Origin: Pirellulaceae bacterium
GTDB lineage: Bacteria > Planctomycetota > Planctomycetia > Pirellulales > Pirellulaceae
Length of the DNA: 64,000 nt
Direction: 5' to 3'
Assembly: GCA_019636385.1 (NCBI GenBank)
Contig: JAHBXT010000006.1
Location: 1-64,000, forward strand
The position numbers and the translations under genes were made by a program. Positions within the stretch are counted from its first letter, which is position 1, and the number at the start of each line of letters is the position of its first letter. This document shows, one piece after another, positions 42,126 through 52,060 of the stretch. The notes beneath the pieces were generated by a model, which was given only the letters and a program-made list of their open reading frames with translations, was not told where the DNA came from and did no database searches.

Positions 42126-45100
42126 ATGCCTGGCTGTCGAGAACCTGACTATGGTGAGCGTAGCTGCCAGATTGGTTGGCTGATGATTGTGGCCGTAGTC
42201 GCCGTGTTGCAGGCCACGGACTGTTGTTGCGCCGAGCAGACTTCCAGCAAAAAGGCGTTGGCCTACTTTGCCAATGCAGCCGACTACCAGAACGGTGGTG
42301 CATTCGAATTGGCAGCTCAGGAGTGGGAGAAGCTGGTCGCAGAATTCCCCAACGAGCCGCAGTCAAGTACAGCTTGGCATCACCTGGGAATCTGCAACCT
42401 GCAACGCAGCCAACCGAACTATCAGCGCGCCATCGAAGCCTTTCGAGTTTCGCTGGAAGATAAGAAACTAGAGTTGCGTGGTGAATCGCTCATCAATTTA
42501 GCTTGGACATTGATGGCACAGGCCAAGCAACTTCCGGCTGATTCACCCCAGCGGACTCAAGAATTTCAAGAAGCTCGCGGACGATTCATCGAGTACTTGA
42601 AAGAGCATTCCGACGGTGGCTACGCTGACCAAGCGCTGCTGTACTTGGGCGACATCGAACATCTTTCAGGGAATCGTCGCAAGGCCATCGGTTACTTCAA
42701 ACAGTTCCTGGAAGAAGACAGACTTGCCAAGTCTAGTTTGCGTCCCGACGCACTGTATGCCCTGGCGGTAGCCTACGAAGAGGAGGGGCAACTATTGGAA
42801 GCCGAGCGCCGCTGCCAAGAATTCTTGACGCAATACGGCAAGCACCTTCTGGCCAATGAAGTTCGGATTCGCATGGCTGATTTGATGGTCAAGTCCAACA
42901 AGTTGTCTGAGGCTGAATTAGTGCTGTCCCACATAACACTCCAGTCCGACAGTCAGATGGCAGACGTGGCCCTGATGCGCCGCGCTCGGCTGCGTGGCCA
43001 GGCCAAAGATGCTGTCGGAGCCTCGGAGCTGTACGCGACTTTGATCGATCAGTTCCCACAGTCTGCCCACCGCAATCAGGCGTTGCTATCGCTGGGGCAA
43101 ATTGAGTTGCAAGCTGATAAACTAGAGCAAGCTGCCGTCCGATTTCGTCAGGTTTACGAGTCCGCTATAGCTTTGGCCGATACTGCTCAGGCTGCTGAGC
43201 AAGACAGTGGCAGGCGGCTGACAGAAGATAAGGTCGCTGCCGAGGCAGCACATTGGCTGGCCGTGACCCTTCTGCGGCAATCGCTGCCTGCCGAGGCAGT
43301 CGCATTCTTGGAGCAGGCTCAAAATCGCTTGCAAAACAGTCCAGAGCTTACTCGATTACAGTTGGACAACGCCGATGCGCTCTACGCAATTCAGGAGCGC
43401 CGGACAGAGGCTCGTAAGTTGTATGAAAGATTGGCAACTCAGTCGCCTGATTCCAGCTGGGCCCCGCAAGCGGCCTACGGTGCCGCCTTTGCGGCTCTGG
43501 AATTGGGGCAACCGCTGGCGGCTCAACAGTGGTCAGAGCGATTTCTGACGCGTTACCCCAACGATCCGCTACGATCGGACGTAGCTGCCGTAGCTGCCGA
43601 AGCGCTGTTGCAACAGGGACTGCACGCTGCTGCCGCTGAAGCCTATCAAAAACTGATCGATGTCGATCCTGAGCACTCGGACATCAACCACTGGAAATTG
43701 CGTCAGGCAATGGCGCACTATCTAGATGGAAAGTATCAACAGGCATCTCGGGATATGACCGAATTGGCAGAACAACTGAGCGATCTATCCAGTCGCGCGG
43801 AAGCTCAATTCATCGCCGGTGCCAGCCACTTGTTTCAGGAGCAATTGGACCAGGCAACCAAGCTACTGGAGGCCAGCCACCGTAGCGACGGCAATTGGTC
43901 TGGTGCGGCCGAAACGCTGTTGATGTTGGGTGAAGCCTATCAGCGTGGCGGAAACAATTTATCGGCTCGCGATACGTTTCAGCGACTATTGGCCGATTAT
44001 CCACAATCACGACTCAAGGCACAGGTTCAGTACAAATTGGCGCAACTGGCTGCTGCCGAGGGAGATTTCACTAGTGCCATCCAGCAGTATCGGGATATCA
44101 ATGTCAGCCCCGATGCCGCCAGCTTTCATAATTTTTCACTGTATGGAATCGTCTGGTGCTTGATGCAGCAGAATCTGCATCAACAGGCATATGACGAACT
44201 GCAGCCACTGCTGGCCAAGAATTTGCAGGATTCAATTGGCAGCGATGCCATCCTGGCCGAGGGGATTTGCCTACGCAAACTTGGACAGTCAGATCAAGCC
44301 GTCAAGGCCCTACAGCGGTTCTTAGATCGTAACCCACAGGGCATTTCACTCGCCAATGGCCTGTACGAATTCGGGTTGGCGCAAACGGCAATCAATCAAT
44401 TGGCAGCAGCCAATCAAGCTTACCAACGGCTACTGACCGATGTACCGCATTATGCGGCTGCCGACAAAGTATTGTACGAGCTGGCTTGGAATCTGCATGA
44501 CTTAGGTGACGTGCAACCGGCTGCTGAGAAATTTCGAGAATTAGTTAACCGCTTTCCGACCAGCGAACATGTAGCTGATGCCAATTATATGGTCGCTCAG
44601 CAGCTGTACGATTCCAATCAGTTCGAGGCCGCCCAAGCCATTTATCAGTCGGTGTTGACCCAATCTCAGGACGCGGACCTACGCGAAAAGGCCGCTTACA
44701 AATCGGGCTGGTGTGATTTTCAGTTGGCACGCTATGAGCAAGCCACCAGCGCCTTCGAACGCCAGACAACGGAATTTCCGCGCGGCAAGCTGGCTATCGA
44801 CGGGCAATTTATGGTGGCCCAGTGCGCTTTTAAGCAGGACCGATTTGAACCCGCCTTGGCCGGTTTTCAACAAGTCCGGCAAGCCCTTGAGCAAACCAGC
44901 TCTGGCACCACGGACGCCAGTGCTGTGTCGCCTCAAGTTCGCACGTTGACCTACCTACACGGCGGACAATGCCTCAGCCAACTGAAGCGATGGGTTGAGT
45001 GCGAAGAGTGGTTAAATGTGGTTGTGCGCCAGCACTCGGATAGCCCCTATCTGCCAACGGCCTTGTTCGAGTTGGGATACTGCAAGCAGAGCCAAGGCAA

Positions 45101-45479
45101 ACTGGACGAAGCGCGAATTCACTACAGCGAAGTGGCCAATAACTATCGTAATGAGGTCGCTGCCCGCGCTCGGTTCATGTTGGGGGAAATATTCTTCTCG
45201 CAGAAGGACTTCGTGAAGGCTATTCCCGAATTTCAGCGAGTCATGTATGGATTCGGTGGTGAAAAAGCACCCCAAGAGATTAAGAACTGGCAAGCCAAGA
45301 GCGCCTTTGAGGCCGCGCGTTGCAGCGAAGTGTTGCTCGACAGCCTTAGCGGCTCGGCTCGCACGAAGGTGGTGGACACCACTATTCAGTTTTACGAATT
45401 CTTGCTCGAAAAACACGCCAGCCATGAATTGGCTTCCAAAGCCCAATCGCGTTTGGGCGAGCTGCAAAAGTTGCGCTGA
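42126..45479 (+). CDS. Large exported TPR-repeat protein (Ybg/TolA-system-like)
   Basis: About 1117 residues from the ATG at 42126, chosen because upstream sequence is repeat-like; ATG 42182 and 41985 are alternatives. The N-terminus has a hydrophobic stretch (IGWLMIVAVVAVLQATDCCCAEQ) like a signal peptide. Nearly the whole chain is tetratricopeptide repeats, e.g. ALYALAVAYEEEGQLLEAERR, AAYKSGWCDFQLARYEQA and ALFELGYCKQSQGKLDEARIHYSEVANNY interrupted by similar units. It precedes exbB, exbD and a QW-repeat protein, so it may be the periplasmic scaffold of an energised envelope complex. The function is inferred from context. Confidence 0.85.
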   Translation: MPGCREPDYGERSCQIGWLMIVAVVAVLQATDCCCAEQTSSKKALAYFANAADYQNGGAFELAAQEWEKLVAEFPNEPQSSTAWHHLGICNLQRSQPNYQRAIEAFRVSLEDKKLELRGESLINLAWTLMAQAKQLPADSPQRTQEFQEARGRFIEYLKEHSDGGYADQALLYLGDIEHLSGNRRKAIGYFKQFLEEDRLAKSSLRPDALYALAVAYEEEGQLLEAERRCQEFLTQYGKHLLANEVRIRMADLMVKSNKLSEAELVLSHITLQSDSQMADVALMRRARLRGQAKDAVGASELYATLIDQFPQSAHRNQALLSLGQIELQADKLEQAAVRFRQVYESAIALADTAQAAEQDSGRRLTEDKVAAEAAHWLAVTLLRQSLPAEAVAFLEQAQNRLQNSPELTRLQLDNADALYAIQERRTEARKLYERLATQSPDSSWAPQAAYGAAFAALELGQPLAAQQWSERFLTRYPNDPLRSDVAAVAAEALLQQGLHAAAAEAYQKLIDVDPEHSDINHWKLRQAMAHYLDGKYQQASRDMTELAEQLSDLSSRAEAQFIAGASHLFQEQLDQATKLLEASHRSDGNWSGAAETLLMLGEAYQRGGNNLSARDTFQRLLADYPQSRLKAQVQYKLAQLAAAEGDFTSAIQQYRDINVSPDAASFHNFSLYGIVWCLMQQNLHQQAYDELQPLLAKNLQDSIGSDAILAEGICLRKLGQSDQAVKALQRFLDRNPQGISLANGLYEFGLAQTAINQLAAANQAYQRLLTDVPHYAAADKVLYELAWNLHDLGDVQPAAEKFRELVNRFPTSEHVADANYMVAQQLYDSNQFEAAQAIYQSVLTQSQDADLREKAAYKSGWCDFQLARYEQATSAFERQTTEFPRGKLAIDGQFMVAQCAFKQDRFEPALAGFQQVRQALEQTSSGTTDASAVSPQVRTLTYLHGGQCLSQLKRWVECEEWLNVVVRQHSDSPYLPTALFELGYCKQSQGKLDEARIHYSEVANNYRNEVAARARFMLGEIFFSQKDFVKAIPEFQRVMYGFGGEKAPQEIKNWQAKSAFEAARCSEVLLDSLSGSARTKVVDTTIQFYEFLLEKHASHELASKAQSRLGELQKLR

Positions 45480-45631
45480 TTTTGCGGCGATCGGTTAGGC
45501 AAACTGTGCCGATTGATTAGCGACAGTAATTCGTCGAGTGTGACCAGACGGGCTGACTTAGGATAGTATTCGGCTTCACAAATAGCTTGAAACCATGGCC
45601 CTGGCTTCTCGTGCCATAGGATTAGCCCCAC
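45392..45631 (-). CDS. Possible small protein overlapping the TPR gene end
   Basis: A 79-residue frame from a GTG at 45631, beginning MGLILWHEKPGPWFQAICEA then EYYPKSARLVTLDELLSLI. The first 50 residues have natural composition; the last 29 overlap the end of the TPR gene in antisense and look less so. No ribosome site is clear. I recognise no family. It may be a genuine convergent small gene or chance. Confidence 0.22.
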   Translation of the reverse strand: MGLILWHEKPGPWFQAICEAEYYPKSARLVTLDELLSLINRHSLPNRSPQNQRNFCSSPKRDWALEANSWLACFSSKNS

Positions 45632-45731
45632 GCCAATCTACCGATCCAATTCGAGGCTGAATTCAACCCGGCGATGCTGGTCTGAAAGGGCACATTGCGG
45701 ATACAATGCTTGGGTAAGCGAGCGGCTGAAT

Positions 45732-45804
45732 GTAGCTACGTTCGCCAGAGTGAGGGTGGCTTGTCCGCAAACAGAGTGTTCCACCGTCTGTCGACGGTAG
45801 CTGT
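45732..45804. repeat. Dispersed GTAGCTAC-ended repeat upstream of exbB
   Basis: Starts GTAGCTACGTTCGCCAGAG and ends CCACCGTCTGTCGACGGTAGC. The ends are inverted with respect to each other and the right half is a hairpin. It ends about 64 bases before the probable exbB start. The 388-base gap between TPR gene and exbB otherwise holds only the doubtful small frame at 45392-45631. Confidence 0.6.
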
Positions 45805-45867
45805 GGTTGGTCGGCCCAACTTGTGATCGCGTTGTATGCCTTGAAGTGCTGTGTGGGTAGTCTGCTA

Positions 45868-46851
45868 ATGATCGTTTTGCGCTGCAGGTTGATAGGAATG
45901 GTTGCAGCAATAGTCTGTCTGAGCGCAGACTTGCAACCGATGCTGCTCGCGGAGCAGGCACCGAGCGAACCGGATACTCCAGGAGCTATTATCTCACAGG
46001 CTCAGCTTGAATCGCTGGTATCCGGAGTTGATGTGCCTGGATCGACAACGCCGCAACGCGTGTCACTGACAGGTATGAATTTTTTGCGGCTGCTGATCGA
46101 TGGCGGTGCGCTGATGATTCCCATTGGGTTGATGAGTTTGCTGGTGCTAGCCATCGCCCTGGAGCGCGGGCTGGCTCTACGCCGCAAACGATTGTTTCCG
46201 ACTCGACTTCGCCGCGAGATTCGACGAGCCGTTGAAGATGAAGCGCCCCTCAGTCCGCCTGAAATCTATCGTTTCGCCGAAGTATTCCCGTCATCAGCCA
46301 ATCGCGTGCTGGTTGATTTATTAAGCAAAACTGGTCGGCCCGTTCCAGAAATGGAAACTGTGCTGAGCGAAGGCATTCAGCGCGAGGCCGATCGGCTGTA
46401 CGGCAATGTCCGCTGGCTGACTATGGCTGCGGCAGTCACACCGCTGCTGGGCTTGTTGGGCACGGTGTGGGGAATGATTATCGCCTTCTACAACACGACG
46501 CAATTGTCCAGTGGGTCGAATCGCGCAGAGTTCTTAGCCGAGGGTATCTACATCGCCTTGGTCACCACGTTAGCTGGTCTGGCAGTAGCCATTCCGGCTG
46601 CGATCCTGGCGCACTTCTTTGAAGGTCGCATCACCAAGAATCTCGGCATTGTCGAAGTCGAACTGCGGCGACTCATTCCGCGGCTGGAGGCACACGAAGG
46701 GCGAACGCGCTACGATATCAACGCTCGTGGCATTTCAGCACGGCCGATCGCGACAGGCGGTACCAATACAGCCACCGCAAATACGAGTGTGTCGGCTGCC
46801 GGTAGCGAATCGCCCAGTACCCCGCTGCGCGGTCCGAAGTTGAAGCTTTAG
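45868..46851 (+). CDS. exbB: MotA/TolQ/ExbB proton-channel family protein
   Basis: About 327 residues from the ATG at 45868; an upstream GTG at 45823 is also in frame. After a signal-like N-terminus there are three membrane segments: about 75-95 (GGALMIPIGLMSLLVLAIAL), the family signature LTMAAAVTPLLGLLGTVWG then MIIAF, and IALVTTLAGLAVAIPAAILA. With ExbD it forms a proton-driven motor in the inner membrane, powering envelope processes through a partner protein. exbD follows after 13 bases. The tail is Ser/Thr-rich. Confidence 0.93.
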   Translation: MIVLRCRLIGMVAAIVCLSADLQPMLLAEQAPSEPDTPGAIISQAQLESLVSGVDVPGSTTPQRVSLTGMNFLRLLIDGGALMIPIGLMSLLVLAIALERGLALRRKRLFPTRLRREIRRAVEDEAPLSPPEIYRFAEVFPSSANRVLVDLLSKTGRPVPEMETVLSEGIQREADRLYGNVRWLTMAAAVTPLLGLLGTVWGMIIAFYNTTQLSSGSNRAEFLAEGIYIALVTTLAGLAVAIPAAILAHFFEGRITKNLGIVEVELRRLIPRLEAHEGRTRYDINARGISARPIATGGTNTATANTSVSAAGSESPSTPLRGPKLKL

Positions 46852-46864
46852 TCGAGGTGCGCAA

Positions 46865-47275
46865 GTGGCGATCAAACTCAAACATGGCCGCGCACTGGGG
46901 GCTCTCAGTTTGACCCCGATGATTGACGTGGTGTTTTTGCTGCTGATCTTCTTTCTGGTGGCCTCGCGCCTCAGTCAAGAAGCTCGCCAGTTGGATATCG
47001 CTCTACCTTCGGCGGCCAACGCCATGCCCATGACGGCCGAGCCACAAGAGTTAGTTGTGAACGTCGATCAAGTTGGCAAACTGTATCTGGAAAGCCGCGA
47101 GCTAGCGTTAGACCAGTTTGAGAGTTTTTTGCGACAGCAGGTCGCCGACAACCCGTACGGTCGATCGGTCATTATTCGGGCTGATCGCCGCGTTCCATTC
47201 CAAGCCCCCGTGGATGTTATGAACGTCTGTTTGAAGTTGGGTGTGCCCTACTCCGCTTCGATGGCCGACCAGTAA
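46865..47275 (+). CDS. exbD: ExbD/TolR biopolymer transport protein
   Basis: 136 residues from a GTG start. The single membrane helix contains the essential Asp: LSLTPMIDVVFLLLIFFLVA. The periplasmic domain is of TolR/ExbD type (PQELVVNVDQVGKLYLESRE, VIIRADRRVPFQAPVDVMNV). It provides the proton-binding residue of the ExbB-ExbD motor. The 937-residue gene follows after a copy of the dispersed repeat. Confidence 0.95.
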   Translation: MAIKLKHGRALGALSLTPMIDVVFLLLIFFLVASRLSQEARQLDIALPSAANAMPMTAEPQELVVNVDQVGKLYLESRELALDQFESFLRQQVADNPYGRSVIIRADRRVPFQAPVDVMNVCLKLGVPYSASMADQ

Positions 47276-47337
47276 GGCGAGCGGCCAATTACAACATGAC
47301 GGCCAATGCGAACATACCTGTAGCAAGATACATCCAA

Positions 47338-47397
47338 TAGCCACCGTCGTCGGACGGTGGAGGCGCATTCTACCGACCGCGCCAGTGACGGTAGCTG
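47338..47397. repeat. Dispersed repeat between exbD and the QW-repeat gene
   Basis: TAGCCACCGTCGTCGGACGG and, at the other end, GCCAGTGACGGTAGCTG: a left hairpin (CCACCGTC/GACGGTGG) and an inverted right end. It ends 18 bases before the next ATG, so it lies in the 5' leader of that gene or within the operon transcript. Confidence 0.65.
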
Positions 47398-47414
47398 CAA
47401 GTGATTGAGGCACA

Positions 47415-50228
47415 ATGAGCGATTCACAGCTTGACGTTCTGAACGACGACGATTTGCCTGCAGAGGCCGCTGGTCGGCTGTCAGTCTGGTACCCCAACGT
47501 TGCACTCATCGCACTGGGGGCGACTGTGATCGCTCTGGCGTTTCAGGTTTTGGACTCCAGCGATGACCGAGTCGCCTATAATCCATGGACTTACGCTGTC
47601 TTGGTACCGGTTGCTCTGTTGTTGACTTCGACGCTACTCAGCACCGTGGTCAGTCGTCTGGTAGAACGTACCATGCAAGCGGCCTTTCTGGCCAGCCTGC
47701 TGGTACACCTTTTGGTGTTGAGCTACGCCAGCAACATTGCCATCTTCTCTAAAGCCTGGCCGGCCGCGCTGGATACCTTTGCCATGCAGCGCCAGCAACT
47801 CAAGCGACAATCGTTACAGGCTCGGCAGTACGTGCGCATTTCTTCGGTGCAGCAGTCCAGACAGCGCCCCGACTATTTGCGCCCGGTGCAAACCGAGCAT
47901 ACTGCCAGTCAGTCGGAACCGCAGCATTCGCAATCGTCAGCCGACCAGGTGCAGCGACAATCGCCTGTGCCGTCCGTTCCCTTACAACCCTCGGCCAGCG
48001 CCACCCGCATTCGTCGCGCCGCAATCGAAGATGTGATGCCGTCCGCTGCAGACGAGCCACTACTGCGCAGTGAATTGGAAAGGTCGCCGTTTGGTGAAAT
48101 TGCCGCCCTCGAGTATGAAATTCAACCCGCTGAGGCTCCGCCAACACCCGCACCTATCGCGGCTGCCAATACTCTGGAACGTTATTCTTCAGGTCAATCC
48201 GGACCGGAGTTCAGCTCGCTCAGTCCACCAGAACCTCAGAGCACTCAACCGCCGAGCGCTAATCCACCAGGAATTTCAAATCGACTCCAGAAGCGGCAGT
48301 CTAGCTCAGCCGAACTATCCCTGCCGATCCCTGCCGAAGGGCACATTCCGCTAGCTAACACACGCAGCGTAGCCGGTGGACAACCCGGTCTGGCAGCCCC
48401 TAGTTCGTTGCCCGTGTACGGAACGGAATCGTTGACAGCCGAAGTGGCTGAGCTAACGCCGCTGCCTGATTCATCATTGCTGCAGCGCCCACGTGCTTCC
48501 ACGCGCCAAGTCACTCAGGCACCGCTGGATAGCGGCGACACGCTGCGGAGCCCTGACTGGAACGGACTGCCAAGCTTGGCGTCCGGTCGATCGGGCCAGT
48601 CGCCATCGCGGCGAGCTCAGGCGCTGGCCGACGGTGATGCTGCTACCGAGGATATATCGCAATTGTCTGGTAGCGGCATGGCAATCGAGCGAACCGCACT
48701 CAGCGCTCCTGGTCCACTCGGCACCAAACACCCATCGGTTCTTGAACCAGAAAGTCTTAGCCATGCCGATGCGACGATTCAGGGTCTACAGGCCTCCCTG
48801 GCCGCCGTTGCACAGCGATCAACCGCTGTCGATGCTGTCAGTCGTCGCACTGAATTGGATCGCGAAGCGGCCCGCAGTTCTGCACAGTCGTTGGCCGAGT
48901 CCCATCGGGTCGGTGCTCCGGCGGACATACCCCGGCAGATTTTGCCCGCACTCGACTTGTCTACTGACGGAAGTGCCGTGGCGATCAGGCGATCCTCTGG
49001 ACCCGGCTTTCGTAAAGCCGAATCGGTCCCGGCCTTGACGCCCTATGATTCGGCCGGTCCACTGCAGCGCAGCGATTTGGCAGGGCCGCAGATATCGACG
49101 ACCGCTGTAGCCATGCCCAAGCCGGCGTTCCAGCAGCGGCTCGACCGGTTACAACAGCTCGATCCCCAGGACGAGACGTTGGCGGATCGACAGGTCGAGC
49201 TGGCCATTGAGCGCGGTTTGGCGTTCCTGGCAAACCATCAACGCACGGATGGTCGCTGGCGATTGCAAGATTTTGATACCGAAGTACTGATTCGCAGCGA
49301 CACCGCCGCCACAGCTTTGGCCGTGCTGGCCTTTCAAGGCGCAGGCTATACGCATCTGCAATCGAAGTATGCGGTGCAGGTCGAAAAGGCATTGCGGTTT
49401 TTGGCCAGCCATCAGCAGCCCAGCGGCGATCTGTACCTGCCTCAAGATCCCGCCTCCGATCAAAACGCTTGGTTGTACTCGCACGCTATTGCGTCTCTGG
49501 CTGTCTGCGAAGCCTACGGCATGACGCAGGACGAGCAATTGCGCCCCGTAGCTCAGCGAGCTATTGACTTTATGGTGTCGTCGCAAGATCGACGTCGTGG
49601 CGGATGGCGTTATCGCCCGAATTTGGGTTCCGATACCAGTGTCAGCGGCTGGTTTATGATGGCATTACAAAGCGGCCGGCTGGCGGGGCTGAGTGTGCCG
49701 CAGGCCACACTCGAATCGCTAACGCAATTCACTGATACCGCCCAAGCCGGCAGCCAACAGCGGCATTTGTATCGCTACAATCCGTATGCTCTCGACAACG
49801 CCGAGCAAGGGCATGGGCTGCGCCCGACGGCGGTCATGACCAGTGTCGGATTGTTGATGCGCCTGTATCAAGGCTGGAATCGCGATCGCCGCGAGATGAT
49901 CCAGGGCGTCGATTTTCTGTTGGAACATGCACCGCAGTTAGGCACAGCCGGCAAATCACTGCGCGACACCTACTATTGGTACTATGCCACTCAAGTCGTC
50001 TTCCACATGGGTGGCCAGCATTGGCAGAAGTGGCAGCAAACGCTCTATCCGTTGATGATCGACCATCAAGTCCAGGAAGGCCCCCATGCCGGCAGTTGGT
50101 CGCCTCACGACCCCGTCCCCGACCTGTGGGCGCGGTACGGTGGTCGCCTATATGTCACAGCGCTCAATCTGTTATCGTTAGAAGTCAGCTACCGCCACCT
50201 CCCCCTCTACGAAGCCACGGCCCGCTGA
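47415..50228 (+). CDS. Membrane-anchored protein with terpenoid-cyclase-like (QW-repeat) domain
   Basis: 937 residues. N-terminal part has three hydrophobic segments: about 27-45, 55-77 and 85-105 (MQAAFLASLLVHLLVLSYAS). Residues about 115-580 are a long Gln/Ser/Pro-rich, probably disordered linker. The C-terminal about 330 residues are an alpha/alpha-barrel like squalene cyclases and prenyltransferases, with QW-like repeats (HQRTDGRW, HQQPSGDLY, QDRRRGGWRY, GPHAGSWSP) but no DxDD catalytic motif seen. It is the last gene of the TPR-exbB-exbD run, so it may take the place of TolA/TonB. That role is inference. Confidence 0.8.
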   Translation: MSDSQLDVLNDDDLPAEAAGRLSVWYPNVALIALGATVIALAFQVLDSSDDRVAYNPWTYAVLVPVALLLTSTLLSTVVSRLVERTMQAAFLASLLVHLLVLSYASNIAIFSKAWPAALDTFAMQRQQLKRQSLQARQYVRISSVQQSRQRPDYLRPVQTEHTASQSEPQHSQSSADQVQRQSPVPSVPLQPSASATRIRRAAIEDVMPSAADEPLLRSELERSPFGEIAALEYEIQPAEAPPTPAPIAAANTLERYSSGQSGPEFSSLSPPEPQSTQPPSANPPGISNRLQKRQSSSAELSLPIPAEGHIPLANTRSVAGGQPGLAAPSSLPVYGTESLTAEVAELTPLPDSSLLQRPRASTRQVTQAPLDSGDTLRSPDWNGLPSLASGRSGQSPSRRAQALADGDAATEDISQLSGSGMAIERTALSAPGPLGTKHPSVLEPESLSHADATIQGLQASLAAVAQRSTAVDAVSRRTELDREAARSSAQSLAESHRVGAPADIPRQILPALDLSTDGSAVAIRRSSGPGFRKAESVPALTPYDSAGPLQRSDLAGPQISTTAVAMPKPAFQQRLDRLQQLDPQDETLADRQVELAIERGLAFLANHQRTDGRWRLQDFDTEVLIRSDTAATALAVLAFQGAGYTHLQSKYAVQVEKALRFLASHQQPSGDLYLPQDPASDQNAWLYSHAIASLAVCEAYGMTQDEQLRPVAQRAIDFMVSSQDRRRGGWRYRPNLGSDTSVSGWFMMALQSGRLAGLSVPQATLESLTQFTDTAQAGSQQRHLYRYNPYALDNAEQGHGLRPTAVMTSVGLLMRLYQGWNRDRREMIQGVDFLLEHAPQLGTAGKSLRDTYYWYYATQVVFHMGGQHWQKWQQTLYPLMIDHQVQEGPHAGSWSPHDPVPDLWARYGGRLYVTALNLLSLEVSYRHLPLYEATAR

Positions 50229-50309
50229 GTCGTGGTTGGACGTGTGCATCTGGCCAGCGAACTGGGGCATTGAAATGAACGGCGAACTGCCGATGGTAGT
50301 CCGGCGGTC

Positions 50310-50882
50310 CTAGGTGGATTTGCCCGACTGAATATCCAGGGCCTTGATCCACGGACCAATATAATGTCCGTTGTCGTGATACGTTCGACCACTATACATG
50401 TGTTGGTCGATGACGCATGGCTCGTTGACATAGATTCCGCCGCAAATCTCGAGATCAAATTTGCATTTGGCGACCGTAGCCATGCGAAGTCCTTGGACGA
50501 TTCCCGCTCGGGCCGGAATCTCGACTCCGTGGCAGACGCTGGCGCACGGTTTCTTGTTCTCCCAAAACCATCGCGTGATGCGCAGCAAATCCTCGTCTTC
50601 TCGAATGTACTCGGGAGCGCGACCTCCGCTAAAAAAGATGCCGACGTATTCTTCTGGATGGATATCCTTGAATGCGATGTTTGCCTGAATACAGTAACCT
50701 TCCCACTCCTTGGTAATGGTCCAGCCTGGCTTCACTTCGTGAAGAACCATTTGATAGATTCGCTTCTCGGGGGCCGCGACCACCGGCTCATATCCGCCCT
50801 CAATCAAACGATAGTAAGGGTAAAGTGTATCGACGGTTTCGGTGGCATCGCCAACGATGATGAGAACTTTGGGTTTGAACAT
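50310..50882 (-). CDS. DJ-1/PfpI family protein
   Basis: 190 residues. Starts KPKVLIIVGDATETVDTLYP, with the acidic residue that supports the nucleophile (Glu in DATETVD), FFSGGRAPEYI, and the nucleophilic elbow CASVCHGVEIPARAG carrying Cys. The family includes glyoxalases, amidotransferase-like hydrolases and chaperone-like proteins; the exact activity cannot be told. It heads towards the 3' end of the QW-repeat gene. Upstream, 122 bases separate it from the next same-strand gene, so it may be separately transcribed. Confidence 0.85.
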   Translation of the reverse strand: MFKPKVLIIVGDATETVDTLYPYYRLIEGGYEPVVAAPEKRIYQMVLHEVKPGWTITKEWEGYCIQANIAFKDIHPEEYVGIFFSGGRAPEYIREDEDLLRITRWFWENKKPCASVCHGVEIPARAGIVQGLRMATVAKCKFDLEICGGIYVNEPCVIDQHMYSGRTYHDNGHYIGPWIKALDIQSGKST

Positions 50883-51004
50883 TTTTTGAAGCTTGAATTT
50901 GGATAGCAGCCGGGGAAGACTTGTAGCAGAATTCGTCAGAGGTCCATGCTTAAATCGCGAATTGTAGTGAATCCACTACCGAAACATCAAGTTTTGACCA
51001 AACG

Positions 51005-51952
51005 CTAGCTCCTCGTCAGCAGGGCGTCCAGGTATGTGCGAGCCAGGTTAACTTCACCGGTCACAGCCGAAGGTGTATCAAGAATCGGTATTCCGCGAGG
51101 AAACGGGTGCATGAAAATCTCAGTCCATCCTTGGAAATTATTCTCCGCGAGGACTTTCAGCATCGGCGCAAAGTCTAGCGGGCCACGACCGGGCATTTGC
51201 AGTAGCTCCTGTTCTTTGGGCATTGCGGTCATGCAACCGTTGCCATGCTGCCACGCGTAGAAGACCTCGACGCGTGGCAGCACATCGCGGAGCAATTGCG
51301 CCAACAGCGCTTCATCCTGAGGCAAATGATAGGGCGCAAACGCAATCCCCAGATGCTTCGAGGAACTCATCTCAGCCAAGTAGCGCAGCGAGTCCGGGGA
51401 GTCGATCAGATTCCTGGCATGGTTCTCGATCGCAATCGTGACGCCGGTCTCTTCGGCAATGGCCAAATGCGGTTGCATTTGTTGGATGAACTCGCCGACG
51501 GCCTTCTTAAGTTCGGCCCCTTTTAGATTGATGGGTCCTTCGCCGCCGGTCACGATAGTCCTACAGCCCAGTCTGTGTGCCACACGCATCTCGTTCTGTA
51601 GACCAAACGGGCCAAGGGGATATTGCGTGATACAGCCGAGTGTTAATTGATGTTGACTCAACAGTTCGGCAAACTTGGCTTCTCCCATTTCAGCGAGTTG
51701 TTCGCGTTGATTGCCGTGCTTCATCGGCCATAGATCGATCGCTGCCCCGCCGGCTTTCGAAACCTCAGGCAAAATGTCTTTCAGAGCCGCGTAACCATAA
51801 AGGCTTGATGCCAGAAGGTACTTGAGCTTGAAATTCGACTTCGAGGCTGCCAGCATTGGGCTTGCTAAGCCACTACTTGCTCCCCCCGCTGCAAGCAAAG
51901 TTGACGTTTGAAGGAATCGGCGACGATCCTGAAGAGATGTGTTGTTTGACAT
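51005..51952 (-). CDS. Exported sugar-phosphate isomerase/epimerase-like TIM barrel
   Basis: 315 residues with a twin-arginine signal (DRRRFLQTSTLLAAGGA). The barrel resembles the xylose-isomerase-like AP_endonuc_2 family: GGAAIDLWPMKHGNQREQL, LTLGCITQYPLGPFG, TIVTGGEGPIN, VTIAIENHARNLIDS with a metal-binding Glu, GIAFAPYHLPQDEALL and GWTEIFMHPFPRG. Substrate unknown. Similar exported isomerase-like proteins often sit with Gfo/Idh oxidoreductases and sulfatases in planctomycete polysaccharide-use regions, as here. Confidence 0.83.
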   Translation of the reverse strand: MSNNTSLQDRRRFLQTSTLLAAGGASSGLASPMLAASKSNFKLKYLLASSLYGYAALKDILPEVSKAGGAAIDLWPMKHGNQREQLAEMGEAKFAELLSQHQLTLGCITQYPLGPFGLQNEMRVAHRLGCRTIVTGGEGPINLKGAELKKAVGEFIQQMQPHLAIAEETGVTIAIENHARNLIDSPDSLRYLAEMSSSKHLGIAFAPYHLPQDEALLAQLLRDVLPRVEVFYAWQHGNGCMTAMPKEQELLQMPGRGPLDFAPMLKVLAENNFQGWTEIFMHPFPRGIPILDTPSAVTGEVNLARTYLDALLTRS

Positions 51953-52060
51953 CGAATTTCAATTTGTGTTTGATCGTCTACAAACGCCGAAAATGAATCT
52001 ATCAGGATTTGGGTTGGCGATTACTTTTGCGTTGGCAAGTCAGTTTGGGCGGATGAACGG

